Shown here: positions 39,141 through 48,702 of the stretch, piece after piece
How the letters are laid out: each line of letters starts with the position of its first letter
Position numbering within the stretch: the stretch's first letter is position 1
Assembly (NCBI RefSeq): GCF_012927485.1
Contig: NZ_JABBPC010000018.1
Location: 36,648-100,647 of the forward strand
Length of the DNA stretch: 64,000 bases
Reading direction: 5' to 3'
Source: Polaromonas sp.
GTDB lineage: Bacteria > Pseudomonadota > Gammaproteobacteria > Burkholderiales > Burkholderiaceae_C
The notes under the pieces: generated by a model
The model's database searches: none
The model's input: only the letters and a program-made list of their open reading frames with translations
What the model was told of the DNA's origin: nothing
Made by a program: the position numbers and the translations under genes

Positions 39141-40042
39141 GATCGACTCATCACTTCGCCGAATTTCTGGCCCGTGAGCTTCAGACCCAGCCAGACGATA
39201 GCGGTTGACAGTCCCAGCAGCAAAAAGCCGAAGGCCGCTCCCTGCTCCCAATTAAAGCGGGTAATGAACTGGGTGTAGATCTGCTCGGTAAACCAGAGCG
39301 AGTTTTTGCCGCCAAGCAGGGTGGGTGTCAGGTAATTTCCCAAGGTCAGCATAAAGACCACGATGCAGCCCGCCAGAATGCCCGGTGCCGCGTGCGGAAT
39401 CACGATCTGGCGAAGGATGGAGGGGCCGTTCCCTCCCAAGTCGTAGGCGGCTTCAATCAAGGTGTCGTCAAGGCTTTCCAGCGCGCTGATGAGCGGCACC
39501 ACCATGAACAACATCGAGGTGTAAACCAGGCCGACCAAAATGGTCGCGTCCCGATAGAGCATTTCTACCGGCGCCTCCGTAAGACCCAGTTGCACCAGTA
39601 CGGCGGGCAGCACGCCCGATTCGCGCAACAAAATCATCCATCCCAGCGTGCGCACGGTTTCGCTTACCCAAAAAGGAATCAGGCACATCACCAGCAGCAG
39701 GGACTTTGTGCGACCGCGTACCAGCTTCGCAATGATCCAGGCCACCGGAAAGGCCAGCAGCAGCGTGATCAGGGTGGCCAGGATGGACATCAGGGCAGTT
39801 CGCACGAAGGTGTGCCAATACAAAGGCTCCTCAATGAATGTGCGGTACTGCGCCAGGCTGGGCTCGTATTGCCGAGGACCAACGCGAACCCGCAGGGACA
39901 GCACCGCCAAGTCAAGATGCGGCAGCACAATCAGGCCCACCAGCCAGATCAGTGCGGGCGCCAGCAGCAAAAAGAGCATCAGCTTGCCCTGGCTCACAGC
40001 CGCGGCAGCGCCCGTACCCGTAGAAGCGTATTCAGTTCGCAT
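39137..40042 (-). CDS. Polyamine-type ABC transporter permease (PotB/PotH-like)
   Basis: A 301-residue permease with about six helices. The first helix begins KLMLFLLLAPALIWLVG, and the coupling motif IEAAYDLGGNGPSILRQIVIPH is present. The ATG at 40042 overlaps the ATPase gene stop by 11 bases; the longer upstream frame is only an antisense-type extension within the ATPase gene. It pairs with the 38280-39140 permease to form the membrane channel. Confidence 0.86.
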   Translation of the reverse strand: MRTEYASTGTGAAAAVSQGKLMLFLLLAPALIWLVGLIVLPHLDLAVLSLRVRVGPRQYEPSLAQYRTFIEEPLYWHTFVRTALMSILATLITLLLAFPVAWIIAKLVRGRTKSLLLVMCLIPFWVSETVRTLGWMILLRESGVLPAVLVQLGLTEAPVEMLYRDATILVGLVYTSMLFMVVPLISALESLDDTLIEAAYDLGGNGPSILRQIVIPHAAPGILAGCIVVFMLTLGNYLTPTLLGGKNSLWFTEQIYTQFITRFNWEQGAAFGFLLLGLSTAIVWLGLKLTGQKFGEVMSRS

Positions 40043-41165
40043 GAGCCCCCGAAGTAGCGCCGCCGGCCACGGCAAAGCACACGGCGTGCTGCGGATCAAA
40101 GCTAAAGGCGACGGTTTCCCCAACCCGAAGGTCCGCAAAACGACCAGTCTGTGGCAGGGCAATTCGAAACTCGGTGCGGGTGCTGGTCTCGCGCAGCAGT
40201 GCGGCAGAGTTGGCGCCGTCAAACAGCAGGCTTTCGACGTTGCCGGAATGGCTGGCGTGGCCTGCAGGCAATTCACCCGGGTTGCGCGCAAGGCTGACCG
40301 CTTCCGGACGCACGAAGGCCTCAACGGCCTGCCCAGCGCTCACCTTGCCCACTGCGCGGGCGCGCATGGCCAAACCTTGATCGGTCGTGAAAGCCACCAG
40401 GCCCGACCCTCCCGAGGCCTCGACATGGGTAGCATGGCCCAAGACGCGGTTGTTGGCGCCCACAAAACCCGCCACAAACGGCGTTTGCGGTTCATAGTAA
40501 AGCTGCTGGGGTGTGCCTACTTGCTCAAAGCTGCCCGCGTTCATGACCGCGACATGGTCGGACAGCACCAGTGCTTCTGACTGATCGTGCGTGATGTAGA
40601 CGAACGTGGTGCCAAAGGCGGCCTGCAGTTGTTTGAGCTCGACCTTCATGTGCTCGCGAAGTTTAAGGTCCAGCGCCCCCAACGGTTCGTCAAGGAGCAG
40701 CAAGGTGGGCTCCAGCACCAGACTCCGGGCGATGGCCACGCGCTGCCTTTGCCCGCCCGAGAGCTGGTCGACCCGTTTGCTCTGCATGCCTGGAAGGCTC
40801 ACGCGTTCCAGCATGGCGCCCACGCGTCGGGCGATTTCTGCGCGCGCCAGATCGCGCCTTGCCAGGCCGTAGCCGACGTTTTCGCCCACCGACATCATGG
40901 GAAACAGCGCCAAATGCTGAAACACCATGTTGACGGGCCGCCGATTGGGCGGCACGCCGTTCATCGGCTTGCCTCCAATGTGGATCTGGCCCGTGTCGGG
41001 AGTAAGAAAGCCGGCGATCATGCGCAGCAAGGTGGTTTTGCCGCAGCCGGAAGGCCCGAGGATGGAAAAGAAGCTGCCCCGCTCGACAGTAAAGGACAAG
41101 TCCTTTACCGCGAGCTGTCCGCCGTAATGTTTACCGAGATGTTCGGCTTGAAGGTCTATGTCCAC
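40032..41165 (-). CDS. Polyamine-type ABC transporter ATP-binding protein (PotA-like)
   Basis: A 377-residue ATPase with Walker [10 protein letters not shown], signature [13 protein letters not shown] and Walker [20 protein letters not shown], followed by a C-terminal regulatory TOBE-like domain in the last 120 residues. This domain layout is shared by the PotA/FbpC/UgpC group. It powers import through the two permeases encoded downstream. It starts 21 bases after the binding-protein stop. Confidence 0.9.
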   Translation of the reverse strand: MDIDLQAEHLGKHYGGQLAVKDLSFTVERGSFFSILGPSGCGKTTLLRMIAGFLTPDTGQIHIGGKPMNGVPPNRRPVNMVFQHLALFPMMSVGENVGYGLARRDLARAEIARRVGAMLERVSLPGMQSKRVDQLSGGQRQRVAIARSLVLEPTLLLLDEPLGALDLKLREHMKVELKQLQAAFGTTFVYITHDQSEALVLSDHVAVMNAGSFEQVGTPQQLYYEPQTPFVAGFVGANNRVLGHATHVEASGGSGLVAFTTDQGLAMRARAVGKVSAGQAVEAFVRPEAVSLARNPGELPAGHASHSGNVESLLFDGANSAALLRETSTRTEFRIALPQTGRFADLRVGETVAFSFDPQHAVCFAVAGGATSGAHAN

Positions 41166-41186
41166 CGGTTGCGTCGCGGGCCGCTG

Positions 41187-42263
41187 TTATGGAGCCGCTT
41201 TTATGCGGTCCAGCACACGGCCTTCGATCTCTTCGATGCCGGCCGGAACCGCGGGATACCATTTGACATTCTTCAGCGCGGCCTCAGGAAAGCTGGCGGC
41301 AAACTGGGCTTTGAGCTTGGGGTCCATCAGCTGGTCCGCACCTTTTGCGGCAGTGAAGTTGCCAGCAGAACGAGCCACCTTGGCCGCAATTTCAGGGCGC
41401 ATGTTGAAATTGATCCAGGCGTAGGCGGCAGCGTCATTACGGCCTTTGGCAGGAATCGCAAAGGTGTCGATCCAGCCGAGTGCCCCTGATTTGGGCGCAA
41501 TGAACTGAATCTCAGGTTTTTCGCTGTTGAGTTTCCAGCCGCCCGTGTCCCACATCATGGCGCCGACGACTTCGCCAGCACGCATGCTGTTGAGTAACTG
41601 GTCCTTGTTGTCCCAGTAAAACTTGATGTTGCTCTTACAGGCCATCATGGTTTTGCCCACGTCTTCCATCAGCGCGGCGTAGGCTTTGGGATCGTTATAC
41701 AGTGCGAACGGATCCTTGCCAGCTGCAAATGCAAACGCCAGCAGGGTCGGCCGCTTCAGGCGAACAGCGGTCTTGCCTTTGACGTCGGCCTTGCACAAAT
41801 CGGGATAGTCGTTCATTTTCGCAAGCTTGGTGTTGACCACCAGCCCATCCGTGCCCCAGATGTGCGGCAGACCATAGACCTTGCCTGCCAGCGTGGTGTT
41901 CTTTTTGGTGGCTTCGAGCATGGACGGAATAAACAACTCGGACTTGATTTTGCTCATGTCCATGGGTTTGTAAATGCCAAACTCTTGCTGAGGACCAGAG
42001 ATTCGGTCTTGCGAGGGTTGCGCCAAATCAAAACCCGCGCCGCCCGTGGCGCGCAACTTGGAGATCATTTCCTCGTTGTTCGACAGCGTGACCTCCACGT
42101 CGATCCCGGTTTCCTTTTTAAACTGCGTCACGACCTCAGCTGGCACATAGTCGGCCCAGGTAATTAGCCGCAGCTTTTGGTCCTGGGCCCAAAGCGGGCT
42201 GGCCAAGCTGGAAGCAACGAGACCCGCTCCAATAATGTGGGAAATCAGGCGCGATAGTTTCAT
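41187..42263 (-). CDS. Polyamine-type extracellular solute-binding protein (PotD/PotF-like)
   Basis: A 358-residue periplasmic protein with a cleavable signal peptide (about residues 1-26, ending ASPLWAQ) and then the PotD-type opening LRLITWADYVPAEVVTQFKKETGIDVEV. A WDNKDQLLNSMRAGEVVGAMMWDTGGW segment corresponds to the ligand-cleft region. Binding preference among putrescine, spermidine or other compounds cannot be told from sequence by eye. The ATG at 42263 is preceded by CAGGAAACC. It is first in the transporter operon. Confidence 0.87.
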   Translation of the reverse strand: MKLSRLISHIIGAGLVASSLASPLWAQDQKLRLITWADYVPAEVVTQFKKETGIDVEVTLSNNEEMISKLRATGGAGFDLAQPSQDRISGPQQEFGIYKPMDMSKIKSELFIPSMLEATKKNTTLAGKVYGLPHIWGTDGLVVNTKLAKMNDYPDLCKADVKGKTAVRLKRPTLLAFAFAAGKDPFALYNDPKAYAALMEDVGKTMMACKSNIKFYWDNKDQLLNSMRAGEVVGAMMWDTGGWKLNSEKPEIQFIAPKSGALGWIDTFAIPAKGRNDAAAYAWINFNMRPEIAAKVARSAGNFTAAKGADQLMDPKLKAQFAASFPEAALKNVKWYPAVPAGIEEIEGRVLDRIKAAP

Positions 42264-42436
42264 GGTGGTTTCCTGGTTGACGGGGTGATGGTTAACAGGC
42301 GAGCGAGCGGAAAAAAGAAGGCTCAGTAGGGTCCCCCTATTTCCGGCAAAAATCATAGCGTGTCCTTATTTCATTTTTGTGTCAACATCATCTTCCCGGA
42401 AGAGCGTCCGGTCTTTTTCTCTCATTCTTCTTTTGC

Positions 42437-43297
42437 ATGACCCTCTGGATTGACACGCATTGCCACCTCGACGCCCGCGAATTTTCCGCCGACATAGCCG
42501 CGGTGCATGCGCGGGCTGTTGCCAACGGGGTGGCCCATTGCACACTGCCCGCTGTGGGCGTGGTCAACTTCGACGCGGTGCGCTTGCTGGCGCATGAATA
42601 TGCATTCAGCTATGCCCTGGGCATCCACCCGCTGTTGGTGCCCGAAGCGCTGGACACCGATCTGCAAACGCTGGATGACGAACTCACACGCAGAAGGTTG
42701 GACCCCCGTTTGGTCGCGGTTGGTGAAATCGGTCTTGATTATTTCGTGCCTGCGCTGAAACAAAGCCCGATGCGTGAGCGCCAGGAGTACTTTTACCGTG
42801 AGCAACTCAAACTGGCCCGCAAGCACGGCCTGCCGGTTATTCTGCATGTGCGGCGTTCGGCCGACAGGTTACTCAAGCATTTGCGTGAGCTGGTGCCGAA
42901 AAAGTCGGAAGGCAATGGCTGGACCGGCATTGCCCACGCCTTCAATGGCAGCGAGCAGCAGGCGATGGCGTTCATCAACCTGGGATTCAAGCTGGGCTTT
43001 GGCGGTGCTGTGACGTTTGATCCAGCCCGGCAGCTCAGGCGCCTGGCCGCCGAGTTGCCGCTGGACGCGCTGGTAATGGAAACCGACTCGCCCGACATTC
43101 CGCCGCAGTGGCTATACACCACCGCAGCACGCCGTGCCTCTGGCCAGCCCCAGGGCCGCAATGAGCCAGGCGAGTTGCCGCGTATAGCCAAACAGCTAGC
43201 CGGCCTTCGGGGTCTGTCGCCGGAAGCGCTGGCCGTGGCAACCACCGCCAATGCGCTACAGGCGTTGCCCAAATTGAGGGCGTTGGTTTCGTGCTGA
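42437..43297 (+). CDS. TatD-family metal-dependent hydrolase (DNase)
   Basis: A 286-residue TIM-barrel hydrolase. The metal-binding opening WIDTHCHLDAREF (residues 4-16), the central GEIGLDYF, ILHVRRSADRLLKHL, and the terminal METDSPDIPP block define the TatD family, whose members have 3'-5' exonuclease activity used in DNA repair or degradation. The ATG at 42437 matches the family start. Its stop overlaps the start of a DNA-glycosylase gene by 7 bases, suggesting a joint role in DNA repair. Confidence 0.92.
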   Translation: MTLWIDTHCHLDAREFSADIAAVHARAVANGVAHCTLPAVGVVNFDAVRLLAHEYAFSYALGIHPLLVPEALDTDLQTLDDELTRRRLDPRLVAVGEIGLDYFVPALKQSPMRERQEYFYREQLKLARKHGLPVILHVRRSADRLLKHLRELVPKKSEGNGWTGIAHAFNGSEQQAMAFINLGFKLGFGGAVTFDPARQLRRLAAELPLDALVMETDSPDIPPQWLYTTAARRASGQPQGRNEPGELPRIAKQLAGLRGLSPEALAVATTANALQALPKLRALVSC

Positions 43298-43788
43298 CCG
43301 GCTTGCCGCCGCTGGTCTCCCACCGCGCGCGACTTTTAATTCTGGGGAGTTTTCCGGGCGTGGCCTCACTGGCGGCGCAGCAGTACTACGGCCATCCGCG
43401 GAATCACTTTTGGCAGATTTTGCAAACCATTTGGCCTGATGGCCCAATTGGAACCGACGCAGATAGCTATAAAATTCGTAGCGAGTGGTTATTGTCAAAG
43501 CAGTTGGGGCTATGGGACGTCTATGCGGCGTGCGAACGCGAAGGCAGCCTGGACACCCGCATTCGCAACCCGATTGCAAACGATTTTGCGGCAGTGATGC
43601 TGCGTTGCCCTGCTCTGGAGGCGATTGCCCACAATGGAGGCGAGAGTTTCAAACATTCACGCCACACCGGTTTGCTCGGTTTGCCCGTGTACAGATTACC
43701 TTCCACCAGCCCGGCGAATGCGTCGTGGTCGTTTGAGCGAAAACTTGCCGCCTGGCGTGAGATTTTTGAAAAACATAGATTGATTTAA
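43291..43788 (+). CDS. DNA-deoxyinosine glycosylase, family-6 uracil-glycosylase superfamily
   Basis: A 165-residue protein with the superfamily motif A as LGSFPGVASLAAQQYYGHP (18-36) and motif B near the C-terminus as LPSTSPANA. This pattern fits hypoxanthine-DNA glycosylases (family 6), which remove deaminated adenine. The start is a GTG inside the end of the TatD-like gene, and the stop overlaps the next ATG by one base, so three genes are tightly packed. Specificity for hypoxanthine rather than uracil is a family-level inference. Confidence 0.82.
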   Translation: MLTGLPPLVSHRARLLILGSFPGVASLAAQQYYGHPRNHFWQILQTIWPDGPIGTDADSYKIRSEWLLSKQLGLWDVYAACEREGSLDTRIRNPIANDFAAVMLRCPALEAIAHNGGESFKHSRHTGLLGLPVYRLPSTSPANASWSFERKLAAWREIFEKHRLI

Positions 43789-44555
43789 TGTCACGAAAAG
43801 ATAACGCGAAAGCTACCGCAGACCTTCCGGAAGTCAATTTTTCGGACTACGGCGATGTTCGTTTTCTGCACCTCGGCACCGAATGGGTGCAGGGCTCCAT
43901 GCTGCGCGATGCACCCTATGACATTGAACTGGAATATGTGCAGCGCATGATGGTGGGGTTGCTCTTCACCGATGCGTCGGCCGTGGCCAAAAAACATGCC
44001 ATGCAATTGGGCCTGGGGTCGGCGGCACTGACGAAGTTTTGCTACAAAAAGCTGCGCATGAAAACCACTGCAATTGAGATCAACCCGCAGGTCATCACGG
44101 CCTGCCGGCTCTGGTTCAAATTGCCGCACGACGACCTTCGGCTCAAGGTGATTGAAGCCGATGCCGCCACAGAGATTCAGAAAGCCGAGCACCAGGGCAG
44201 CGTCGATCTTTTACACGTCGATTTGTACGACCACGAGGCCGCCGCACCGGTGCTGGACGATGCAGATTTTTATGCCTACTGCCGGGGTTTGCTGACGGAT
44301 GACGGGATCATGACCGTGAACCTGTTTGGCCGCGATTCCAGCTATGTCGAGTCGCTTACGAAAATGGCCGAGGCCTTTGGTCCGGAATCGGTTTGGGCCT
44401 TCCGGCCGACGCGTGAAGGCAACACGGTAGTGATGGCGCAGCGCGAGCCCACCCGCCCGGAGCGCGCTGACCTCTTGCTGCGGGCCGGCGTTATTGAATC
44501 GCGCTGGGACTTGCCGGCCAAAAAATGGTTGCGGCTTTTCAAACCCGTAGCGTGA
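43788..44555 (+). CDS. Spermidine-synthase-like methyltransferase-fold protein
   Basis: A 255-residue protein of the spermidine synthase (SpeE-like) group: MQLGLGSAALTKFCYKKL gives the glycine-rich nucleotide loop, TAIEINPQVITACR the acidic strand-2 residue, and DLLHVDLYDHEA the catalytic-loop region. The N-terminal beta-domain of true SpeE is shortened, so it may act on another substrate. The gene overlaps the DNA glycosylase gene by one base. A polyamine transporter is encoded just to the left, but on the other strand. Confidence 0.75.
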   Translation: MSRKDNAKATADLPEVNFSDYGDVRFLHLGTEWVQGSMLRDAPYDIELEYVQRMMVGLLFTDASAVAKKHAMQLGLGSAALTKFCYKKLRMKTTAIEINPQVITACRLWFKLPHDDLRLKVIEADAATEIQKAEHQGSVDLLHVDLYDHEAAAPVLDDADFYAYCRGLLTDDGIMTVNLFGRDSSYVESLTKMAEAFGPESVWAFRPTREGNTVVMAQREPTRPERADLLLRAGVIESRWDLPAKKWLRLFKPVA

Positions 44556-44600
44556 AACTGGCTAAAAGGTTAACAGTGGGCATGGGGTACAGTGCCTTCT

Positions 44601-46403
44601 ATGAGCGCAGTCTTGCCCCCCCATCCCCAAGCTAATCCCAAGCCTAAAAAAATCCATGCGGGGCCACTGGACTGGCGCAAGCTGGTGGAATGGCTCAGTG
44701 AAGACGGCGTCATTAGTAGCGCCGAAGCGCATCGCACCATTACGCGCTGTGCCCAAGTGCAAAGCGCCCAGCATCCAATGATCCGCCTGGCCAGTGTTGG
44801 CATTACACGGCTGGCAGATGGCAAACCGCTGGATATTGAAACCATTGCGCAGTGGCTGGCAGGCCGGGCAGGCCTCAACTATTTGAGGATTGACCCACTC
44901 AAGGTGGATGTGGGTAAGGTGGCGGACACCATGTCCGCCCTGTATGCGGAGCGGCACAAGGTATTGCCGGTCCAGGTGACGCCGTACGAGGTGGTGATCG
45001 CCACGTCGGAGCCTTTCGTGACCGACTGGGTGGCCGAGGTGGAGCGCCAGTCCAAACGCAACGTACGTCTGGTGGTGGCCAATCCGCAGGACATCACCAA
45101 GTTCACGGTCGAGTTTTTTGCGCTGGCGAAGTCGGTCAAGGCGGCCCTCAAGGCCGGCGGAGGTTCAGGTTCTGCCAGCTTTGAGCAACTGGTTGAACTC
45201 AACAAGAGCAACAAGCAGCTCGATGCAAACGACCAGGGTGTGGTGCAGGTGGTGGATTGGCTCTGGCAATACGCTTTTGACCAGCGCGCCAGCGATATTC
45301 ACCTGGAGCCGCGGCGCGAGCAAGGCGTGATTCGTTTTCGCATCGACGGGGTCTTGCATCCGGTGTATCAACTGCCCATGGGTGTCCACAATGCCATGAC
45401 GGCGCGCATCAAGCTGCTGGGCCGTATGGATGTGGTTGAGAAACGTCGCCCGCAGGACGGTCGCATCAAGACACGCAATCCCGGCGGTGACGAGGTGGAA
45501 ATGCGATTGTCGACCTTGCCCACGGCGTTTGGCGAAAAATTGGTCATGCGTATTTTTGACCCCGACACCACCGTCAAAAATCTGGATGCGCTGGGTTTTT
45601 CGCAGCATGATGCCGAGCGCTGGGAACAGTTGGTCAAGCGACCTTACGGCATCGTGCTGGTGACGGGTCCGACCGGCTCCGGCAAAACCACCACGCTCTA
45701 TTCCACCCTCAAGCGGCTCGCCACCGAAGAGGTGAACATCAACACGATTGAAGACCCGATCGAGATGATCGAGCCGGCGTTCAACCAGACCCAGGTTCAG
45801 TCGCATCTGGATTTTGGTTTTCCCGAAGGCCTGCGCGCCCTGATGCGTCAAGATCCGGACATCATCATGGTGGGCGAGATTCGCGATCTGCAAACGGCGG
45901 AGATGGCCGTGCAGGCCGCGCTGACAGGCCACCTGGTCTTCAGCACGCTGCACACGAACGATGCGCCTTCAGCCGTTTCCCGCCTGATGGAGCTGGGGGT
46001 GCCGTCGTATCTGATTAACGCCACATTGCTGGGCGTGCTCGCCCAACGGCTGGTGCGCACGCTTTGCAGCAACTGCCGGAAACCGGATAACACGACTTCC
46101 CGCGAAACCCTTGCAGAGTTGGTTAAACCCTGGCAAATCAGCGGCGGCTACCAGCCTTATAAACCGGTCGGGTGTGTCGATTGCCGCATGACCGGATTCA
46201 GAGGCAGGATGGGTTTGTATGAGTTGTTGACGGTGACCGAAAGCTTCAAGGAAAAGGTTTCAAAAGAGCCTAATATGGACGCGCTGCGGCGGCAAGCCAT
46301 CACGGAAGGAATGCGCCCGCTGCGGCTGGGCGGTGCGCTGAAAGTGGCCGAGGGCCTGACGACCATCGAAGAAATCCTGGCGTCTACGCCGCCGCTGTCC
46401 TGA
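44601..46403 (+). CDS. PilB/GspE-type secretion ATPase
   Basis: A 600-residue assembly ATPase. The N-terminal part (to about 190) resembles the GspE-N/MshEN domain. The catalytic part holds Walker A GPTGSGKTT (from 356), the Asp box NTIEDPIEMIEP, Walker B-like DPDIIMVGEIRD and the His box GHLVFSTLHTNDAPSAV. Four cysteines (489, 492, 525, 528; CSNC and CVDC) form the zinc site typical of PilB and GspE. The gene stands alone, with no pilin, PilC/GspF or PilD gene near. It may serve a type IV pilus or type II system encoded elsewhere. Confidence 0.88.
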   Translation: MSAVLPPHPQANPKPKKIHAGPLDWRKLVEWLSEDGVISSAEAHRTITRCAQVQSAQHPMIRLASVGITRLADGKPLDIETIAQWLAGRAGLNYLRIDPLKVDVGKVADTMSALYAERHKVLPVQVTPYEVVIATSEPFVTDWVAEVERQSKRNVRLVVANPQDITKFTVEFFALAKSVKAALKAGGGSGSASFEQLVELNKSNKQLDANDQGVVQVVDWLWQYAFDQRASDIHLEPRREQGVIRFRIDGVLHPVYQLPMGVHNAMTARIKLLGRMDVVEKRRPQDGRIKTRNPGGDEVEMRLSTLPTAFGEKLVMRIFDPDTTVKNLDALGFSQHDAERWEQLVKRPYGIVLVTGPTGSGKTTTLYSTLKRLATEEVNINTIEDPIEMIEPAFNQTQVQSHLDFGFPEGLRALMRQDPDIIMVGEIRDLQTAEMAVQAALTGHLVFSTLHTNDAPSAVSRLMELGVPSYLINATLLGVLAQRLVRTLCSNCRKPDNTTSRETLAELVKPWQISGGYQPYKPVGCVDCRMTGFRGRMGLYELLTVTESFKEKVSKEPNMDALRRQAITEGMRPLRLGGALKVAEGLTTIEEILASTPPLS

Positions 46404-46550
46404 ACCGTGTCAGCCGTTCGACCCTCTGGTCGCGCTTGGGGCTCTAAGCACTTCACGGGTCGGCCCGGGCATCAGGGTAGGACACCCGCCTCGTTGAGGT
46501 GTTTGACTGGACAATTCAACGATTAATTCTTCACACAGAGGAGACAAACC

Positions 46551-47039
46551 GTGCACATCAAGAGTCAAAAAAACTTTTTTTCCGGGGTCCTGTTCATGGG
46601 CATCGGCGCGGCGTTCGCATGGGGCGCGACGACGTATGACGTTGGCGAAGGCGTCCACATGGGCCCCGGCTATTTTCCGCTCTGGCTGGGCCTTCTGATG
46701 ACTCTTTTGGGAGCGGTGATCACTTTTACAGCGCTGGTCGTTGAAACCGAAGGCGGCGACAAAATGGGCAAGTGGGCCTGGAAGCCCCTGGTTTTCATCG
46801 TCGCCGCCAACCTGATTTTCGGCGTCCTGCTTGGTGGTTTTCCTTTGATCGGCTTACCGGCAATGGGCCTGATCGCTGCCATTTACGCCCTGACCTTTGT
46901 TGCCAGCATGGCGCAAGCCGGCTGGAAGATAAAACAGACTTTCATTCTGGCCACGGTATTGGCTGTGGGTAGTTACGTCGCGTTTGTGCTGGTGCTCCAG
47001 CTCCCGTTCGCCGTGTGGCCCGCGTTCTTCATCGGATAA
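46551..47039 (+). CDS. tctB: Tripartite tricarboxylate transporter TctB family protein
   Basis: A 162-residue membrane protein with four predicted helices and the TctB/DUF1468 opening NFFSGVLFMGIGAAFAWGA, followed by GPGYFPLWLGLLMTLLGA. It forms the small membrane subunit of the TctABC transporter. The start is a GTG at 46551 with GAGGAGA eight bases upstream. It is followed by tctA after 10 bases. The periplasmic TctC binding protein is not encoded nearby. Confidence 0.9.
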   Translation: MHIKSQKNFFSGVLFMGIGAAFAWGATTYDVGEGVHMGPGYFPLWLGLLMTLLGAVITFTALVVETEGGDKMGKWAWKPLVFIVAANLIFGVLLGGFPLIGLPAMGLIAAIYALTFVASMAQAGWKIKQTFILATVLAVGSYVAFVLVLQLPFAVWPAFFIG

Positions 47040-47049
47040 GAAGAAAAAA

Positions 47050-48561
47050 ATGGAACTGATTTCACACTTGTCTTCAGGCTTTGGCGTGGCGTTCACGCCG
47101 CTTAACCTGATGTGCGCGCTTATCGGCTGCCTGCTGGGGACGCTGATCGGAGTGTTGCCCGGCATTGGGCCAGTGGCCACCATCGCGCTGTTGCTGCCCG
47201 CGACCTATTCTCTACCCGCCGTATCCGCGCTGATCCTGCTGGCCGCCATTTATTACGGTGCCCAGTACGGCGGTTCCACCACGGCCATTTTGGTGAACTT
47301 ACCCGGGGAGTCTTCATCAGTCGTTACGTGTATCGACGGGTATCAAATGGCCACAAAAGGGCGAGCCGGCCCGGCCCTTTCCGCGGCGGGTCTCGGCTCG
47401 TTTTTTGCGGGGTCCGTCGGCACGCTGATTTTGGCTGGGTTGGCGCTGCAGTTCACCGAATTTGCTTTGAAGCTTGGCCCGACCGAATATTTTTCGTTGA
47501 TAGTCCTCGGCTTGATCGGGGCCGTGGTGCTGGCCTCCGGCTCACTGCTCAAGGCGATTGCGATGGTCGTGCTCGGCCTGCTGCTGGGTCTGGTCGGAAC
47601 GGAGGGTCATTCGGGGGTCACGCGCTTCGGCTTCGACATTCCAGAACTAAGTTTGGGTATTGGCTTTGTGGTGATTGCCATGGGTGTGTTCGGCTACGGT
47701 GAAATCATTGCCAATCTGGCGCGCCGGGAGGATCAACGGGAAGTGTTCACCGGGAAGGTGACGGGACTGTGGCCGACCAAGCAGGATTTCAAAGACATGA
47801 CGCCCGCAGTGCTGCGCGGCACCTTCCTGGGTTCCGCATTGGGTATTCTTCCGGGCGGTGGCGCCTTGCTGGCCTCGTTTGCCGCGTACTCACTAGAAAA
47901 GACGATTCGGATTAAACCGGGCGAAGTCCCTTTCGGCCAAGGGAACATCCGCGGCGTGGCTGCGCCGGAGTCTGCCAATAATGCCGGTGCCCAAACCTCG
48001 TTCCTCCCAATGCTCGCACTGGGCATTCCGCCCAACGCCGTCATGGCCCTTTTGGTGGGTGCCATGACGATTCACAAGATACAACCTGGCCCCCAGGTCA
48101 TCAGCAGTCACCCTGAACTTTTTTGGGGCCTGATTGCCTCCATGTGGATCGGCAACGTGATGCTCATCATCTTGAATCTGCCGCTGGTCGGCGTCTGGAT
48201 CAAGCTGCTGGCTGTGCCCTACCGCTACCTGTTCCCGGCGATTGTGCTGTTTTGTGCGATCGGCGTTTACGCCACCACCCACAACACATTCGACGTCTGG
48301 ATGGTGGGTCTGTTTGGTTTTATGGGCTACCTATTTTCCAAGCTGGGCGCCCAGCCTGCGCCATTGCTGCTGGGTTTTATTCTTGGCCCCATGATGGAGG
48401 AAAATCTCCGCCAGGCACTGCTGCTGTCGGACGGCGACTGGAGCGTGTTTTTAATGCGTCCGGTCTCGGGCGCATTGTTGGCGGCGGGGGCTCTGTTGCT
48501 GGTCATGGTGTTGCTGCCTTCTATCAAAAACAAACGTGAAGACGCTTTCGTCGAAAACTGA
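47050..48561 (+). CDS. tctA: Tripartite tricarboxylate transporter TctA family protein
   Basis: A 503-residue integral membrane protein with about 11-12 helices. The family signature blocks are LIGVLPGIGPVATIALLLP, the GAQYGGSTTAILVNLPGE loop and GILPGGGALLASFAAYSLE, repeated in the two halves. It is the large channel subunit that works with TctB, encoded 10 bases upstream, and with an unlinked TctC. The ATG at 47050 follows AAGAAA and starts at MELISHLSSGF as in relatives. Confidence 0.93.
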   Translation: MELISHLSSGFGVAFTPLNLMCALIGCLLGTLIGVLPGIGPVATIALLLPATYSLPAVSALILLAAIYYGAQYGGSTTAILVNLPGESSSVVTCIDGYQMATKGRAGPALSAAGLGSFFAGSVGTLILAGLALQFTEFALKLGPTEYFSLIVLGLIGAVVLASGSLLKAIAMVVLGLLLGLVGTEGHSGVTRFGFDIPELSLGIGFVVIAMGVFGYGEIIANLARREDQREVFTGKVTGLWPTKQDFKDMTPAVLRGTFLGSALGILPGGGALLASFAAYSLEKTIRIKPGEVPFGQGNIRGVAAPESANNAGAQTSFLPMLALGIPPNAVMALLVGAMTIHKIQPGPQVISSHPELFWGLIASMWIGNVMLIILNLPLVGVWIKLLAVPYRYLFPAIVLFCAIGVYATTHNTFDVWMVGLFGFMGYLFSKLGAQPAPLLLGFILGPMMEENLRQALLLSDGDWSVFLMRPVSGALLAAGALLLVMVLLPSIKNKREDAFVEN

Positions 48562-48693
48562 GGCTGTACGACTGGCGACCTATTGATCATTCACCTGCTG
48601 GTGCGCGTGCCCGAGCACCGGCAAAGTCCACAAGTGGCCTGCAACGCCCCGCGCTGGCACTACAACGTCTACGGCCAAGCCGTGAGTTTTTAA
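48562..48693 (+). pseudogene. Possible remnant of a coding sequence after tctA
   Basis: After the tctA stop the same frame stays open for 43 codons, ending ...WHYNVYGQAVSF and TAA. It has no start codon with a ribosome-binding site and does not resemble TctA. The aromatic tail looks protein-like, so this may be the 3' end of a decayed gene that once preceded the EamA gene. The family is not recognised. Confidence 0.25.
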
Positions 48694-48702
48694 GAACCTA
48701 TT

